Virus record (IMG/VR): IMGVR_UViG_3300044825_001317
Location: 1-37,452 of that record
Source: a virus
DNA length: 37,452 bases
Reading direction: 5' to 3' (one strand)
In this document: positions 27,065-36,857 of the stretch, one piece after another
Layout of the letters: each line of letters begins with the position of its first letter
Position numbering within the stretch: position 1 is the stretch's first letter
Notes under the pieces: generated by a model
The model's database searches: none
Seen by the model: the letters and a program-made list of their open reading frames with translations, nothing else
What the model was told of the DNA's origin: nothing
Program-made: the position numbers and the translations under genes

Positions 27065-29410
27065 TCAGCCCTCTAGGTTCTGTTTGGCGATCTCAAGCGC
27101 CTTCGCCACGGTCTCGTCTGATGATTTTAGCAGGGCTTCCGTCTTCCCGCTAATTGCCTTCTTGGCGCGGTCAGCAGCGGCAACCATGTGCTGCGCAGAC
27201 ATCACCCGGCCACCAGACTTTCTGGCGATCGGAATATTGATCGGGCGACCTGTCGATGAGGACGACTCAGGGGGCTCCAGAGCGCGTTCAACAGACGGCC
27301 CCGCCTGAACAGCCAAGCGAGCCAAATCCTGCGTCATGACAGCCTTGTACTTGTTCAAGACAGAGTTGACGTTCTTGTTTCTCTCCGCCATTCGCGAGAG
27401 CCTAGCGATCTGATCCGGGTCATTGCTGGCAAGGATTCTGTTGATCCTACCAACGATAGCCCGCTCCTCAGCATTAAGAGCAAGGCGACGCGCCGCGCCG
27501 ATACCAGCCATTGATGCGCCAGCAAGGCCACCAACGGTAGGGTTCAGCAACAGGCCGGACACCGCGCCATAGCCGACGCCTGGGGCAAAGGCAGATCCGA
27601 CAAGTCCAGAGCTTAGACCGGGCAGCCCAGCCGCCTTGTTGAAATCAATCGCCTTCTTCAGGTTGATGACATCTTCAGCCGTGGCGACAGCGTACAGCCT
27701 GTCAGCCTTTGCCCGACCGAAAAGGGCAGCCATCTTTTCGTATTCAGCCTGAAGATTGGGAACGACAGTCGAACCTGTAGCCCGCTTGGCGTTCTCCCGA
27801 AGCTGATAAAGGTAAGCCTCTTCAAACTGGCGCTTCTGGTCAGGGCCATACTTGGTATATGCCCGGCGCGCTTCCTGAAGATCGGTGAGGTTGTAGCGAC
27901 CACCGGCAAAGTTAATGCCCGAGTCAATCGCGTTCCTGCCTTTAAAGAACCCGCTGGCTTCGTCCAAGGCTTTCGCATAGCTCGGGACGGTCGTCTTTAG
28001 GTCATTCCGAAGATTGTCTCTGATGCTGGAAAGCTGGCGACCCAGAAGCCCGTCGTTGTTCTTGAAGGCGCGGTCAACCATATAGTCAAGGTTGGTCTTG
28101 ACCTCATGCCAGAACGTCAGGTTGTCCGGTGCCGCACCACGAAGTGTACGGGAAGCCGCACTGATCGCTTCTGCCGCGAGAGGATCGGCGCGCAGAGAAT
28201 CAGTAACCGCGGATTGAACATTCTGTGCTTCTTTGCTGGACCGGGCAGCCTTAAACAGAGCCGGGTTATCAACGTCGATGCCGGTCTGCATACTAGTGCG
28301 ACGCCCAGCAGTCTGAATGGGGCCGCCATAGATGTTGTTGAACGCAGCATCCAGACGGGCAGCACTTTCTGCTTGGCGGGTCTTCAGGAAATCATCAATC
28401 AAGTCAGCAGCGGCGCGACCCTCTGAACTGGCGAGGCCACGCTCTGCCGCCTTAACCCCCTGCTTGCCGAGAAGGTCATAGGCCAAAAGCTGCTCGCCTG
28501 GCGTGCCAGTAGCAGTCTGTGCTCTCTGACGGATCTCAGCCAGAGCGGTCTGGATCTCTGTATCAGACGGAGCCTTGCCTGCGGCGCGAGCCGAAGCAAT
28601 CTCTCTGGCAAACTGGTTTTCAGCCTCGGCAGTCGGGGCATAGATATTCCGGCCCGTCTGAACCATGGAAGGCGCATACCGACCGATTGCCAGTGCAGAC
28701 ACGACACGGGCGGCGGCCTCTGCCTCTGGACCGAGACCAAGAAGGCCAGATGCAGCTTGGCCCGCTGTTTCAGATCCCGCGCCAGTGATCGCGCCAACAG
28801 CAGTTTGGAAAGCCTTCTGCTTGCCCAGCAACCCAGGCCCAGCAAATTCCGTTATGGTCTTGGCGTACTTGCCCGACGTTGACGAGGGTTCGTACATGGG
28901 ACCAGTGATACCAGCGGCCTCGGCATACGGCTGAACGAACCGACCGATGTCGGTACCAGTCGGCAGCCGTGGCTGACGCTCCAGAATTTCACGACCGGCC
29001 TGATGTCGTTCCCTCATCTCCCTTAGACGAGTTTCCGCTTCCGGCGACCCGGATTCTCCACGCAGATAAGAAGATCCGCGATGGAAAAGTTCTTCGACCT
29101 TCTCTACAGCCTTTCCCATGCCTGTTCTCAGAAGGTCAGACACGGTTCCGGGCAAACCAACGATCCCAATCGGGATGTTCTGCGCGCCCGAAATAATGGC
29201 GCTGCGAACGTCCTGCCCCGGTGATACCGGAGGCTTTTCCGCATATCCCAAGTCAGCCGAAGTCAGGCCCTGCAAAGCACTGGTAGCGTCCTCGCGGGAC
29301 ATCCGCTGAGGACCGGGGGCTCTGCGCTCAGGTTCTCTTCGTGGCGCGGGCTCTTGGTATCCAAGATCCGCAGAAGTGAGACCTTCTAAGGGGTTCGGCC
29401 TGTCAACCAT
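27065..29410 (-). CDS. Large internal virion/ejection protein
   Basis: A 781-residue protein. The N-terminus has two copies of GLTSADLGY (about residues 10-18 and 48-56), followed by a proline/arginine linker, long helical stretches and a glycine/alanine-rich hydrophobic region (SGLVGSAFAPGVGYGAVSGL near residue 610). The C-terminus is basic with GGRVMSAQHMVAAADRAKK. Size, helicity and a possible membrane segment suit a protein ejected through the envelope, as with P22/T7 core proteins. The start at 29410 overlaps the stop of the 1373-residue gene by one base, so the two are linked. Confidence 0.65.
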   Translation of the reverse strand: MVDRPNPLEGLTSADLGYQEPAPRREPERRAPGPQRMSREDATSALQGLTSADLGYAEKPPVSPGQDVRSAIISGAQNIPIGIVGLPGTVSDLLRTGMGKAVEKVEELFHRGSSYLRGESGSPEAETRLREMRERHQAGREILERQPRLPTGTDIGRFVQPYAEAAGITGPMYEPSSTSGKYAKTITEFAGPGLLGKQKAFQTAVGAITGAGSETAGQAASGLLGLGPEAEAAARVVSALAIGRYAPSMVQTGRNIYAPTAEAENQFAREIASARAAGKAPSDTEIQTALAEIRQRAQTATGTPGEQLLAYDLLGKQGVKAAERGLASSEGRAAADLIDDFLKTRQAESAARLDAAFNNIYGGPIQTAGRRTSMQTGIDVDNPALFKAARSSKEAQNVQSAVTDSLRADPLAAEAISAASRTLRGAAPDNLTFWHEVKTNLDYMVDRAFKNNDGLLGRQLSSIRDNLRNDLKTTVPSYAKALDEASGFFKGRNAIDSGINFAGGRYNLTDLQEARRAYTKYGPDQKRQFEEAYLYQLRENAKRATGSTVVPNLQAEYEKMAALFGRAKADRLYAVATAEDVINLKKAIDFNKAAGLPGLSSGLVGSAFAPGVGYGAVSGLLLNPTVGGLAGASMAGIGAARRLALNAEERAIVGRINRILASNDPDQIARLSRMAERNKNVNSVLNKYKAVMTQDLARLAVQAGPSVERALEPPESSSSTGRPINIPIARKSGGRVMSAQHMVAAADRAKKAISGKTEALLKSSDETVAKALEIAKQNLEG

Positions 29411-32400
29411 CAGAGGGGCCTCAGATCTGTGAATACGCCGCGCTCTTTGTTCCACCGCCCGATGAAGCCATTAGGCGTAACCCGCTGGCCGTCTCTGGTC
29501 AGGTTTCTGGCCTCTGGCGTATCGTTCACATACAGCCAGCCATCCTTGCGCCTATCGGCTTCAGGCAAATCGCCCTTGACCGGAGTATTGGCTTCCGCGC
29601 GATCTGTGTAGGACCGCAGATTGTTGTTCTTCTGCCACTCACGGCGGAAGCGGGCAAACTCATCAGCCGTCGCATAGGGATTCGCAGACTTCCAATCACG
29701 GAAGGCGTCATAGAATGCTTGGTGATACTCGGTCAGCGCCTTACCCTGAGCGATCAGAGCCCTGTTGGAAGCAGGCTGCAAAGTCGGATCGGTGACCGAC
29801 TCCTGCATCCGCTGGATTTCGGACACAAGGATACGACCGCCAACTTCCTGCAATCTGCCGAACAGCTGGTCGCGAGCAAGCTTTACGAAGCGTTCGAAAT
29901 CAGTGACATCCCGTAGCTTTTCAGGGTCAACCTTGATACCGACCGCATCCGCGAGAGCCGTGGCGTAGGTCTTGAAGTTCGCAGCCTTGTCGGTGCGATA
30001 CTGCTCAAGAATTTCGCCCATCTTGTTCCAGCGCTGAAGGATTTCAGGGGCAGCAGACTGCATCTGCTCCATGTTGTCCTGAACAACAGCGAACCGCTCT
30101 GCGTCCTTCTGGGCGGCAATCTTCTGACCTTCAATCTGATTGGCAATACGCTGCCACTCAGGCGGGACAATAATGGAGCCGTCCTTCAGGAAAAGCTGTC
30201 GGCTGCTGATGATCTTGTTAATCTCCTCGCGAAGAGAAGCTTGCTTGATGTCAAGCTCCTGCTTCTCTTTCACGTCGGTTGCCACCTCAGACGCGCGCTT
30301 TGCCTCTTCAATCTGCCTTTGAAGATCAGGAACGTTGTGACTCGGTTCAACTTTGCTCCAGTCAATGGTGGACATTAAAGACTTCATCTGTGGAGACGCC
30401 AATGCCCTTTCAGTGGCATCAGTCTGCACAGACGGGCCAGCAGGCGCAGCCGGAGCACTAGGCGCAGCCGGACCGGCAGGAGCACCTGTAGGCTCACCTG
30501 TCGCGGCAGAAGGGGCAGGCGGCTGAGCACTAGGTGCACCCTGCGGGCGAGCCCCAACCTCCTGCCTAATCTCTCCAGACTGTTCAATGATAGAGCCGTC
30601 AGCCAGCTTTTTCTTGAACTCTTCCAAGCTCCGAATGGGCGGCTGACCCCTAACGTACCTGATCTTGTTGAAGTCCAGCAGACGCTGGATCATCGCCATG
30701 TCAGTGGCCTGCTGGATTTGTGCAGTCTCGGCTTCCACCTTACCGATGTCAGCTCGGCCCTTCTCAAGGCCAGTGTAGGCAGAGACGCCACCCATCAGAC
30801 CTTCACCGATGGCCTGCCCCAAGAACGGGCTCTTGGAAGCCAGCATGGATCCAAGGAAGCCAAGGGCGGGAACCCAGAACTTTTCGCTGGTGGGAACGCC
30901 AGACGGGAGATATTCCCGTGCAACGTCGCCAAGCGTTGCTTTGCCAGCAGGAACGCCAGCGTACTCGCCGGGACGGCCACGCGAAACAGCCTCGCCAAGG
31001 GGGAACTTACGCTCACCACCTGTCTCACGCGATCCTTCAGCCGGCAGGTCTCTGGCAGCAGCAGTATATCTCCCTTCTGGGTCGATAAGACCTGCTTCTG
31101 TCGCTCTGCGGCGCGCGTTTATTCCTTGGTTGTGAACACCAAGAGCATTCACCGCGGAGGCGATGTCAGACAAATTTCCAGTCTGCGCAGCCCTGACTAC
31201 AGAGCCCGGAACGCGCCCATAGTTATAAGCGACAGACGTAAGCGCAGCCCTAGCGTTCGGCGGCAAGCGCCCCCAATTTTCTTCGCCGATTGCTTGCTGA
31301 GCGCCAGACTGGAACTCTCCGACACGCCGAGCCAAGTCACGCTCGGCATCTTCGCGGGTGACTCTTACCCCACGAGTAACGGGGATTACCTGACCCTCTG
31401 GGCTGGTAATTGTATCGGAGCCATATCCGACGCGATATGCGTTCACATCGTAATATGGCGTTTCTCTGAAGCCTTCTTTACGTCGGATTAGCGCCAAAGC
31501 AGGGTCTTCCTGAGAAGACGAAACTTCCATAGCGCCCACAGCCGGGAGGTCAGCCTCTGCGCTGTAGTCGGCAATATCGCCACCAGCCTGATAACCCTGG
31601 CGCGGCACAAGTCCACCATAGGCGAACGGAACAGCGCCCTCCGTCGCCTTATCGTAGTCCAGATGCAGGATACCGAGGCCATCCTTGTGAACAGCGTCGC
31701 TGCGCGACTCCTGAGCCATCAGGCCCAACTGAGTAGCGCCGTCGCCAAGGTTGTACCGATAGATGGTCTGGCCATCATAGGTTTCGCCAACCGGCTTTAC
31801 GTTGTCCTTCATCCGCTCATCAGAAAACGGGAGCAGGGCAGCCAATGCACTGAGGCCGCTGGCAGCAGTTGACCCGAGGGAGAAGAGGGAAGATGCGCCC
31901 TTAGCGATGTCAGCAACCTCGCCCAGACCGCTCTTCGGCGGACCCGGAGGCTGACCCGGCTTTGGAAGCTCGCGGATCTCAGACTTCCCGGCTTTCACAA
32001 CGTCACCGAGAGGATCGCTGCTCAGTTCATACGGGTCGATCTCGCCGCCCTCGGCATAGCCGATAGCGCCGCCGTAAGCCTTGCCGACAAGAGCATCACG
32101 CATTTCAGTGAAGCCTTGGCGAAGCTCTTTACCCGTCTTGTACAGGTCAGCAATGTTTCTGCCCATTGATGCAGCTTCTTGGAAGCCGGACCGGGGCTGC
32201 TGAGGCGTCCCGCCCGCAGTAATCAGTCGGGGCACGGGCAGCTTGGCTTCAGGCACAATGCTGCTAAGGCCCGGAGCGCCAGCACCAGCGCCGGGTCCGC
32301 CGTACAGACCGGACTGACCGAAGGGGCCAAAAGCCTGACGCTGAGCCGCCAGAAGAGCCTGAATGTCGTTGGGGTCTACAGCGCCGCCGGGGGCATACCC

Positions 32401-33531
32401 GCCACGGGAGAAGGCGAGACCCTGCGACTGAGGCTGAACAGCCCCGCCCATCCAGTTCTGATCCGCGCCAGCGAGATCCAGCCCGCCGCCGTACTCCTTG
32501 CGGGGACGCTCCGTCGCCTTCGCGTAATCAACCGTCTTGTAGTAGTTGCCATCCGCAGCAGCAGCCAAGCCGACCGCTTCGGGATGCACCTTTTCCACGT
32601 CCTGAGCCATAAGGCCGATCTGTTTCGGACCGCCCTGACCCTTGTAGCGATAGGAGTAGATCGGCAGACCTTCGTCGGTCTCACCGATTCGGACGGCATC
32701 CTCCTTCAGGCGCTCGTCAGAGAAGAACCCGGCAGGCTGCGTCGTGGTGGTCGTGGAGCCGGACAACGCGCCAGTACCCATCGCGATGTTCGCGAGGAAC
32801 TGGGCAACTTGGAACGGATAGCCGCGTTCTTGCAGGAACTGCTGGTAGCGCGCAGTCAGATCAGCCTGCTGAGTCTGCTGTTCAGCCGTACCCGCAGCAA
32901 GCTGAGCCTGAGCGCCCTGCAACGCCGCCTGCTGAGCCCCAGTGCCGAGAGCCGCAAGCTGCTGGCCTCCCTGCATCCGACGGGCCAGATCCTGCGCCAT
33001 AACGCCCTGCTGGCCAGCGGCCGTCTGAACGGCCTGTTGGTAGCCTTGGCTGTAGATCGGAGCCATCGCCTGAGCGGTGCCCAGCGCCTGCTGACGCATG
33101 AGATTTGCCCGCTCAAGGCCAGAGCGATCACCGAAGGCCGCGCCAGAACGAATAGCCTGAGCCTGCTGCTGGGACAATTCCTGCCCCTGCTGCTGACGCA
33201 GAGCCTGATAGGTCGGAGCGGCGACCGCCTCGGTGTAAGGGTTCATGTAGTAGCCAATCTGACTTCTGGTCAGTGGCCCCACATCTTCAGAACCCGCCAT
33301 CGCGAGATTGGTCGCAGCCTGATAGTAAGGCTGGGCTACGTTAGCGCCTTGCGATGTGGCGGCGATACCGGCCTGCTGGGTGGGCGTCAATCCAGCTACG
33401 AACTGCCCTCCATACTGCTGGAAGGGCTGCTGGGCGGCTTCCTCCGCTCGGACGTTAACAGCGCGATAGCGCTCCATAACCTCCTGCGGAATTTGCACGC
33501 TTTGCGTAGTCGAAGTGGATTTTCCGCCCAT
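29410..33531 (-). CDS. Giant virion protein with two S74-type segments and GH24 lysozyme
   Basis: This 1373-residue protein is a multidomain ejection protein. Residues 1-250 are Gln/Ala-rich and helical. FFSDERLKEDAVRIGE to about residue 343 is an S74 intramolecular-chaperone-like segment, and PFSDERMKDNVKPVGE (569-633) is a second one. Residues 675-815 form a GH24 lysozyme domain with KEGF (Glu686), YYDVNAY (Asp695) and RVGYGSDT, where the usual Thr is Arg700. A Pro/Ala-rich linker and a coiled-coil C-terminal part follow. S74 segments are normally C-terminal, so both being internal is unusual. It probably degrades the wall during entry. Confidence 0.82.
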   Translation of the reverse strand: MGGKSTSTTQSVQIPQEVMERYRAVNVRAEEAAQQPFQQYGGQFVAGLTPTQQAGIAATSQGANVAQPYYQAATNLAMAGSEDVGPLTRSQIGYYMNPYTEAVAAPTYQALRQQQGQELSQQQAQAIRSGAAFGDRSGLERANLMRQQALGTAQAMAPIYSQGYQQAVQTAAGQQGVMAQDLARRMQGGQQLAALGTGAQQAALQGAQAQLAAGTAEQQTQQADLTARYQQFLQERGYPFQVAQFLANIAMGTGALSGSTTTTTQPAGFFSDERLKEDAVRIGETDEGLPIYSYRYKGQGGPKQIGLMAQDVEKVHPEAVGLAAAADGNYYKTVDYAKATERPRKEYGGGLDLAGADQNWMGGAVQPQSQGLAFSRGGYAPGGAVDPNDIQALLAAQRQAFGPFGQSGLYGGPGAGAGAPGLSSIVPEAKLPVPRLITAGGTPQQPRSGFQEAASMGRNIADLYKTGKELRQGFTEMRDALVGKAYGGAIGYAEGGEIDPYELSSDPLGDVVKAGKSEIRELPKPGQPPGPPKSGLGEVADIAKGASSLFSLGSTAASGLSALAALLPFSDERMKDNVKPVGETYDGQTIYRYNLGDGATQLGLMAQESRSDAVHKDGLGILHLDYDKATEGAVPFAYGGLVPRQGYQAGGDIADYSAEADLPAVGAMEVSSSQEDPALALIRRKEGFRETPYYDVNAYRVGYGSDTITSPEGQVIPVTRGVRVTREDAERDLARRVGEFQSGAQQAIGEENWGRLPPNARAALTSVAYNYGRVPGSVVRAAQTGNLSDIASAVNALGVHNQGINARRRATEAGLIDPEGRYTAAARDLPAEGSRETGGERKFPLGEAVSRGRPGEYAGVPAGKATLGDVAREYLPSGVPTSEKFWVPALGFLGSMLASKSPFLGQAIGEGLMGGVSAYTGLEKGRADIGKVEAETAQIQQATDMAMIQRLLDFNKIRYVRGQPPIRSLEEFKKKLADGSIIEQSGEIRQEVGARPQGAPSAQPPAPSAATGEPTGAPAGPAAPSAPAAPAGPSVQTDATERALASPQMKSLMSTIDWSKVEPSHNVPDLQRQIEEAKRASEVATDVKEKQELDIKQASLREEINKIISSRQLFLKDGSIIVPPEWQRIANQIEGQKIAAQKDAERFAVVQDNMEQMQSAAPEILQRWNKMGEILEQYRTDKAANFKTYATALADAVGIKVDPEKLRDVTDFERFVKLARDQLFGRLQEVGGRILVSEIQRMQESVTDPTLQPASNRALIAQGKALTEYHQAFYDAFRDWKSANPYATADEFARFRREWQKNNNLRSYTDRAEANTPVKGDLPEADRRKDGWLYVNDTPEARNLTRDGQRVTPNGFIGRWNKERGVFTDLRPL

Positions 33532-33534
33532 TGC

Positions 33535-34026
33535 CTACTCCGCCGCCGCCTGCAAATGCCCTGTCTTGGCATTATAAAGGAAAAACGCCCCGCTTGGCTT
33601 GCCAAACTGTCGTTCGTACAACCTAACCTTGGCTTCGGTGCGCTGATTGGACAAAACCCCGATAATCAAAGGTATGCCCAGCTTATCCGAAACCTGCTTG
33701 GAGAACTCGCAAAGCCTCCGAGCCCTTCCACCCTTGGCGCTGCGGTATTCGGGATGGACGAAAATCGCCTTTTCTTCCAAAACCGCATCATCAGAATACC
33801 ACATCGTTCCCACTCTGAGTAGAACCGCGGCTTCGGGCTTCTGATTTTCTTCGCCAATAATGCCGATAAGACCCTTGTCCAAGTTTAGTGCTGGCCAGAT
33901 TTCAGCCAAAAGTCGTTCTGGATTTGGATTTACAAATCCATTTTCACCGCAGGCCGATAGGGCCAGTTCCATGATGTCATGAACGTCTGCGGGTGTTCCA
34001 ACTCGGATACTTGTTTCTTTCGGCAT
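33535..34026 (-). CDS. GNAT-family acetyltransferase-like protein
   Basis: A 163-residue protein with VGTPADVHDIMELALSACGE at the start and the acetyl-CoA-binding part EEKAIFVHPEYRSAKGGRAR, followed by SKQVSDKLGIPLIIGVLSNQ and a conserved-looking LYERQFGKPSGAFFLY. The V-HPEYR-x-x-x-GG-x-AR-x-L stretch fits motif A of GNAT enzymes. GNAT genes occur inside structural operons of several podoviruses, where their target is unknown. It stands directly in front of the giant virion gene. Confidence 0.78.
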   Translation of the reverse strand: MPKETSIRVGTPADVHDIMELALSACGENGFVNPNPERLLAEIWPALNLDKGLIGIIGEENQKPEAAVLLRVGTMWYSDDAVLEEKAIFVHPEYRSAKGGRARRLCEFSKQVSDKLGIPLIIGVLSNQRTEAKVRLYERQFGKPSGAFFLYNAKTGHLQAAAE

Positions 34027-34036
34027 AAGACTCCCC

Positions 34037-34612
34037 TCAGTCTCTGCGTGGGCCTGGTAGTTTTTTCAGTGTCTTGATGGTTTTCGCTCTCATAGCTTTG
34101 ACAAAGCCATCAAGTTCGCGGTGACCAGAGTCAAGGTCGCCGCCGCCGATGTGCGAAACCGTCATCGGGTCGATTACGTATTCACCACCCGCCGCAATAA
34201 TTTCGACAGGGGCGGATGTAGCGCCGCCAGATGCAAAAGCCTGCTCTCCGGGCATACCTTTGAACATCTCGCGGATGATTTTGAACCCAGCCATGGTGTT
34301 CCCCTCGCCAAGGGAAGACACGATGTCCGCTGGGATGACATACGAACCCGACGGGACCGTCATCGGCAGATGATCCGTCCGCCCGGCCACAGGGCTATGG
34401 ATCGGCCCAACGTGCATCTTGGGCGACTTCGGAGCGCCCATGGTCTGGGTTGTAGTCGTGACGGTTTGTCCGCCCAAATCCCTCTTGGCGCGGCCCTCCC
34501 TTGCAGTGCTCAGAGCAATGGCGATTGCCTGCTTCTGCGGACGGCCACTGTGGACCAACTCCGAAATGTTGGAACTGATCGTCTTCTGGGAGGAGCCTTT
34601 TTTCAGGGGCAT
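34037..34612 (-). CDS. DUF6496-like virion-associated protein
   Basis: A 191-residue protein starting MPLKKGSSQKTISSNISEL, then SGRPQKQAIAIALSTAREG, which is the DUF6496 hallmark (KKGSS..TIS.NI..L...G.PQKQA.AIAL). The remainder contains VPSGSYVIPADIVSSLGEGN and a beta/glycine-rich part with AAGGEYVIDPMTVSHIGGGD, followed by a helical basic tail. DUF6496 proteins are often small phage or plasmid products. Here one is fused to a longer virion-type part, probably as a structural accessory. Confidence 0.68.
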   Translation of the reverse strand: MPLKKGSSQKTISSNISELVHSGRPQKQAIAIALSTAREGRAKRDLGGQTVTTTTQTMGAPKSPKMHVGPIHSPVAGRTDHLPMTVPSGSYVIPADIVSSLGEGNTMAGFKIIREMFKGMPGEQAFASGGATSAPVEIIAAGGEYVIDPMTVSHIGGGDLDSGHRELDGFVKAMRAKTIKTLKKLPGPRRD

Positions 34613-34614
34613 GG

Positions 34615-35898
34615 CTACAGACTCAGGTTGTAAAAGGCGATGGAACCGATCCCGGCACCAGCAGGGCTATTGTTGATGCCGCGAGCCCCAAGGGTAAACA
34701 CGTCGCTTGTGCTGAAGCCGTTGCCGGAAAGAGACGCGCTAACACCTATCTGCAAGTCAAAATTGTAGCCGAAGGGGGCCACAATAGGAACGCTGCCCTG
34801 ATTGGTGGACACAACGTAATCCGTTTGGACGATCCCATCCGCCGTGGCCGTCATAGCGGTCGCGGCAGTGTCAACATCGACCATACCACTGGAGATTGGC
34901 CCAGCGGCCCATGTTGCTCCGGTCAGTGTCGGATTGCGGACCAGAACAACTTCATAATTACCCTGCGCTGTCGCAACGAAGTTTATAATTGACGGAATGA
35001 TAACCGCGCCGAAGTAACTGGAGTTAATCCGAATGGACACAAGCGGCGTGAAGCTCAGGCCGGTAGCATTCGCAATGGTTGCTCCGTTCCCGTCTGGGCG
35101 AGCAATTTGTGTAGCGGATACCTGTTCATATCCACCTTCAGATATAACGGTCGAACAGATCATGGTGAGCGTTGATGCGCTCGCCGTCGTGTCTGTATTG
35201 GAAATTTCGTAGCGCAAAGGCAGCGTGGAAGTCTGCATGTAGACCACGGTGCCAATATTTGCGTTCTGGAACGTGTGACAGACCACATACTGGCCGTTGA
35301 TGATGAACCCACACCGGACGTTGCCAACGCCCAACCATTCAATATCGAACCAGAGGATCTGCGTTTTGGTCAGGTCCAGAGTGATGCCGGACGGCCCTGT
35401 CCCGTTCAGCTTGTCCCCGTTCCAGTCCGCCTGAGCAACATACCGCGTATTGTTGACTGTTCCGCCCGTGTACGTCCTGATGACGAACGTAACTCCGTTC
35501 GGGCCCTGCTCAAGGTAAATGCCGTTGTAGGCGCTGAAGAACCCGACGCGCTGAACAAGATTGGTTTTCGCGGCACTCATCACGAACGTCTGCAACGTCA
35601 GCATTCCCTTACCGGGCTGGTAAGGGAAAACACGAAACGTCTGGGCCAGAGCTGACGACCCGGATGTCGTTGTCGTGCTGAGTGCCACCGAGGACTGGTT
35701 AGTGTTGTACGATGTGGTGCCGCCAGTGGCTGTAACGTAGCTGTAGTGAACGTCTGCTGCAAACCGGCTCTGGCTGTCGAACAGTGTGAAGGGATTTGAA
35801 ACCCGCAGCCGACCGAAAGCATCGACGTTTGTGCCACCTATGGTGACAGATGCCGGATTGGACGAAGAACCAACGGGAGGGTAGACCGCAATCGTCAT
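34615..35898 (-). CDS. Structural protein, beta-rich
   Basis: A 427-residue protein rich in Thr, Ser, Asn and Gly. The N-terminal portion VNAFGRLRVSNPFTLFD-like (around residue 28-42) leads into a lectin-like beta sandwich (FRVFPYQPGKGMLTLQTFVM, LWFDIEWLGVGNVRCGFIIN). The C-terminus includes PFGYNFDLQIGVSAS. Comparable proteins occur in podovirus structural operons as tail- or head-decorating proteins. It is cotranscribed with the 35895 gene (ATGA overlap). Confidence 0.6.
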   Translation of the reverse strand: MTIAVYPPVGSSSNPASVTIGGTNVDAFGRLRVSNPFTLFDSQSRFAADVHYSYVTATGGTTSYNTNQSSVALSTTTTSGSSALAQTFRVFPYQPGKGMLTLQTFVMSAAKTNLVQRVGFFSAYNGIYLEQGPNGVTFVIRTYTGGTVNNTRYVAQADWNGDKLNGTGPSGITLDLTKTQILWFDIEWLGVGNVRCGFIINGQYVVCHTFQNANIGTVVYMQTSTLPLRYEISNTDTTASASTLTMICSTVISEGGYEQVSATQIARPDGNGATIANATGLSFTPLVSIRINSSYFGAVIIPSIINFVATAQGNYEVVLVRNPTLTGATWAAGPISSGMVDVDTAATAMTATADGIVQTDYVVSTNQGSVPIVAPFGYNFDLQIGVSASLSGNGFSTSDVFTLGARGINNSPAGAGIGSIAFYNLSL

Positions 35899-36314
35899 TG
35901 TCCAGGCCCTCCACCGACCTTAATGGTTACAGAGGAAGAAGAGGCATAGGCAGCAACAAACCCGCCAGCTTCCAAGACCTGTTGTCCTGTCCACTGAACA
36001 GTCGTATTCCCCGGTATTGGCGCGGCATAGAAGATGGCATTGCTCGCCCCAGCCGTACCGCCGGCCGGAACAAGAGATACGTAGAACGTCGCTGGAGTAG
36101 CCGACGTGTTGCAGATTTCTATGTCAACAATCGCCATCTGCCGCCCGGATGGGACTGTGTACAGGGTCGAATATGAACCTGTACCCGCCGCGCCAGAGGA
36201 AAGCGTTGACCCTCTCAGGTAAGAAAACAGCCCAGTAACAGCTAAGTTGATGCCATTGATGGCAACAACGCCGTTCTTCTGGGTGGTTAAGATGTCGTCA
36301 AGCGATGCGGGCAT
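35895..36314 (-). CDS. Small beta-sandwich structural protein
   Basis: A 139-residue protein starting MPASLDDILTTQKNGVVAIN, followed by beta strands such as YSTLYTVPSGRQMAIVDIEI, ATFYVSLVPAGGTAG and a last VTIKVGGGPGQ. The compact beta-sandwich layout suits a decoration or tail-associated protein. Its stop overlaps the next start by four bases. The homing endonuclease gene lies directly upstream on the other strand. Confidence 0.62.
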   Translation of the reverse strand: MPASLDDILTTQKNGVVAINGINLAVTGLFSYLRGSTLSSGAAGTGSYSTLYTVPSGRQMAIVDIEICNTSATPATFYVSLVPAGGTAGASNAIFYAAPIPGNTTVQWTGQQVLEAGGFVAAYASSSSVTIKVGGGPGQ

Positions 36315-36362
36315 CAGAAACGATCCTTGCAGAATTCGTTGAATGTTGCCATATTACCATTC

Positions 36363-36857
36363 ATGATTCAGGCACCTGTCGCGCGACTTCTTGAGCTTTT
36401 GTCCTACGATCCTGCCACAGGACGATTGTTCTGGCGAGTAAACCGTGGGAAGTGCAAAGCAGGGCGAGAGATTACGTGTCTTAACGAATCTGGTTACATA
36501 ATAGTACGCATTGATAATGTACTCTACAGGGTTCATAGAATTGCTTGGGCTATGCATTATGGTGAGTGGCCCAGTGGCGAAATCGACCACATAAACGGCG
36601 TTAGGACGGACAACCGCGTTGAAAACCTTCGCGTTGCCACTCGTTCTGAAAACATGCAGAATACAAAAAAACCAGTTACAAATAAAAGCGGGAAAAAGGG
36701 AGTTTCTTGGGATAAGACTACAGGCAAGTGGAGAGCAGAAATTCGCGCCAATGGGAAAAAATACAACCTTGGCCGCTTCAAAACTATTGAAGAGGCCTTT
36801 AAAGCCCATGAAAGCGCTGCTGATAAACTTCATAGATGCTTTGCCCGGCATGACTAG
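36363..36857 (+). CDS. HNH homing endonuclease with AP2-like DNA-binding domain
   Basis: A 164-residue endonuclease on the strand opposite to all its neighbours. The HNH region has VHRIAWAMHYGEWP and GEIDHINGVRTDNRVENLR (His58, Asp75-His76, Asn84, Asn88), and the C-terminus carries an AP2-like domain (KGVSWDKTTGKWRAEIRANG, then LGRFKTIEEAFKAHESA). Such proteins cut DNA and spread their own gene. The codons are clearly more AT-rich than in the surrounding genes, a sign of transfer. The ATG at 36363 is taken as the start. The gene sits exactly between two structural genes and its stop overlaps the neighbour's stop. Confidence 0.87.
   Translation: MIQAPVARLLELLSYDPATGRLFWRVNRGKCKAGREITCLNESGYIIVRIDNVLYRVHRIAWAMHYGEWPSGEIDHINGVRTDNRVENLRVATRSENMQNTKKPVTNKSGKKGVSWDKTTGKWRAEIRANGKKYNLGRFKTIEEAFKAHESAADKLHRCFARHD

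Noticed and set aside
30718-31491. 257-codon open frame on the + strand
   Set aside because: Antisense to the lysozyme-bearing protein, with no RBS or family features.
32179-33822. 547-codon open frame on the + strand
   Set aside because: It lies opposite the giant virion protein and GNAT genes. The Ser/Leu/Arg-rich translation is what antisense of Gln/Ala/Gly-rich coding DNA gives.
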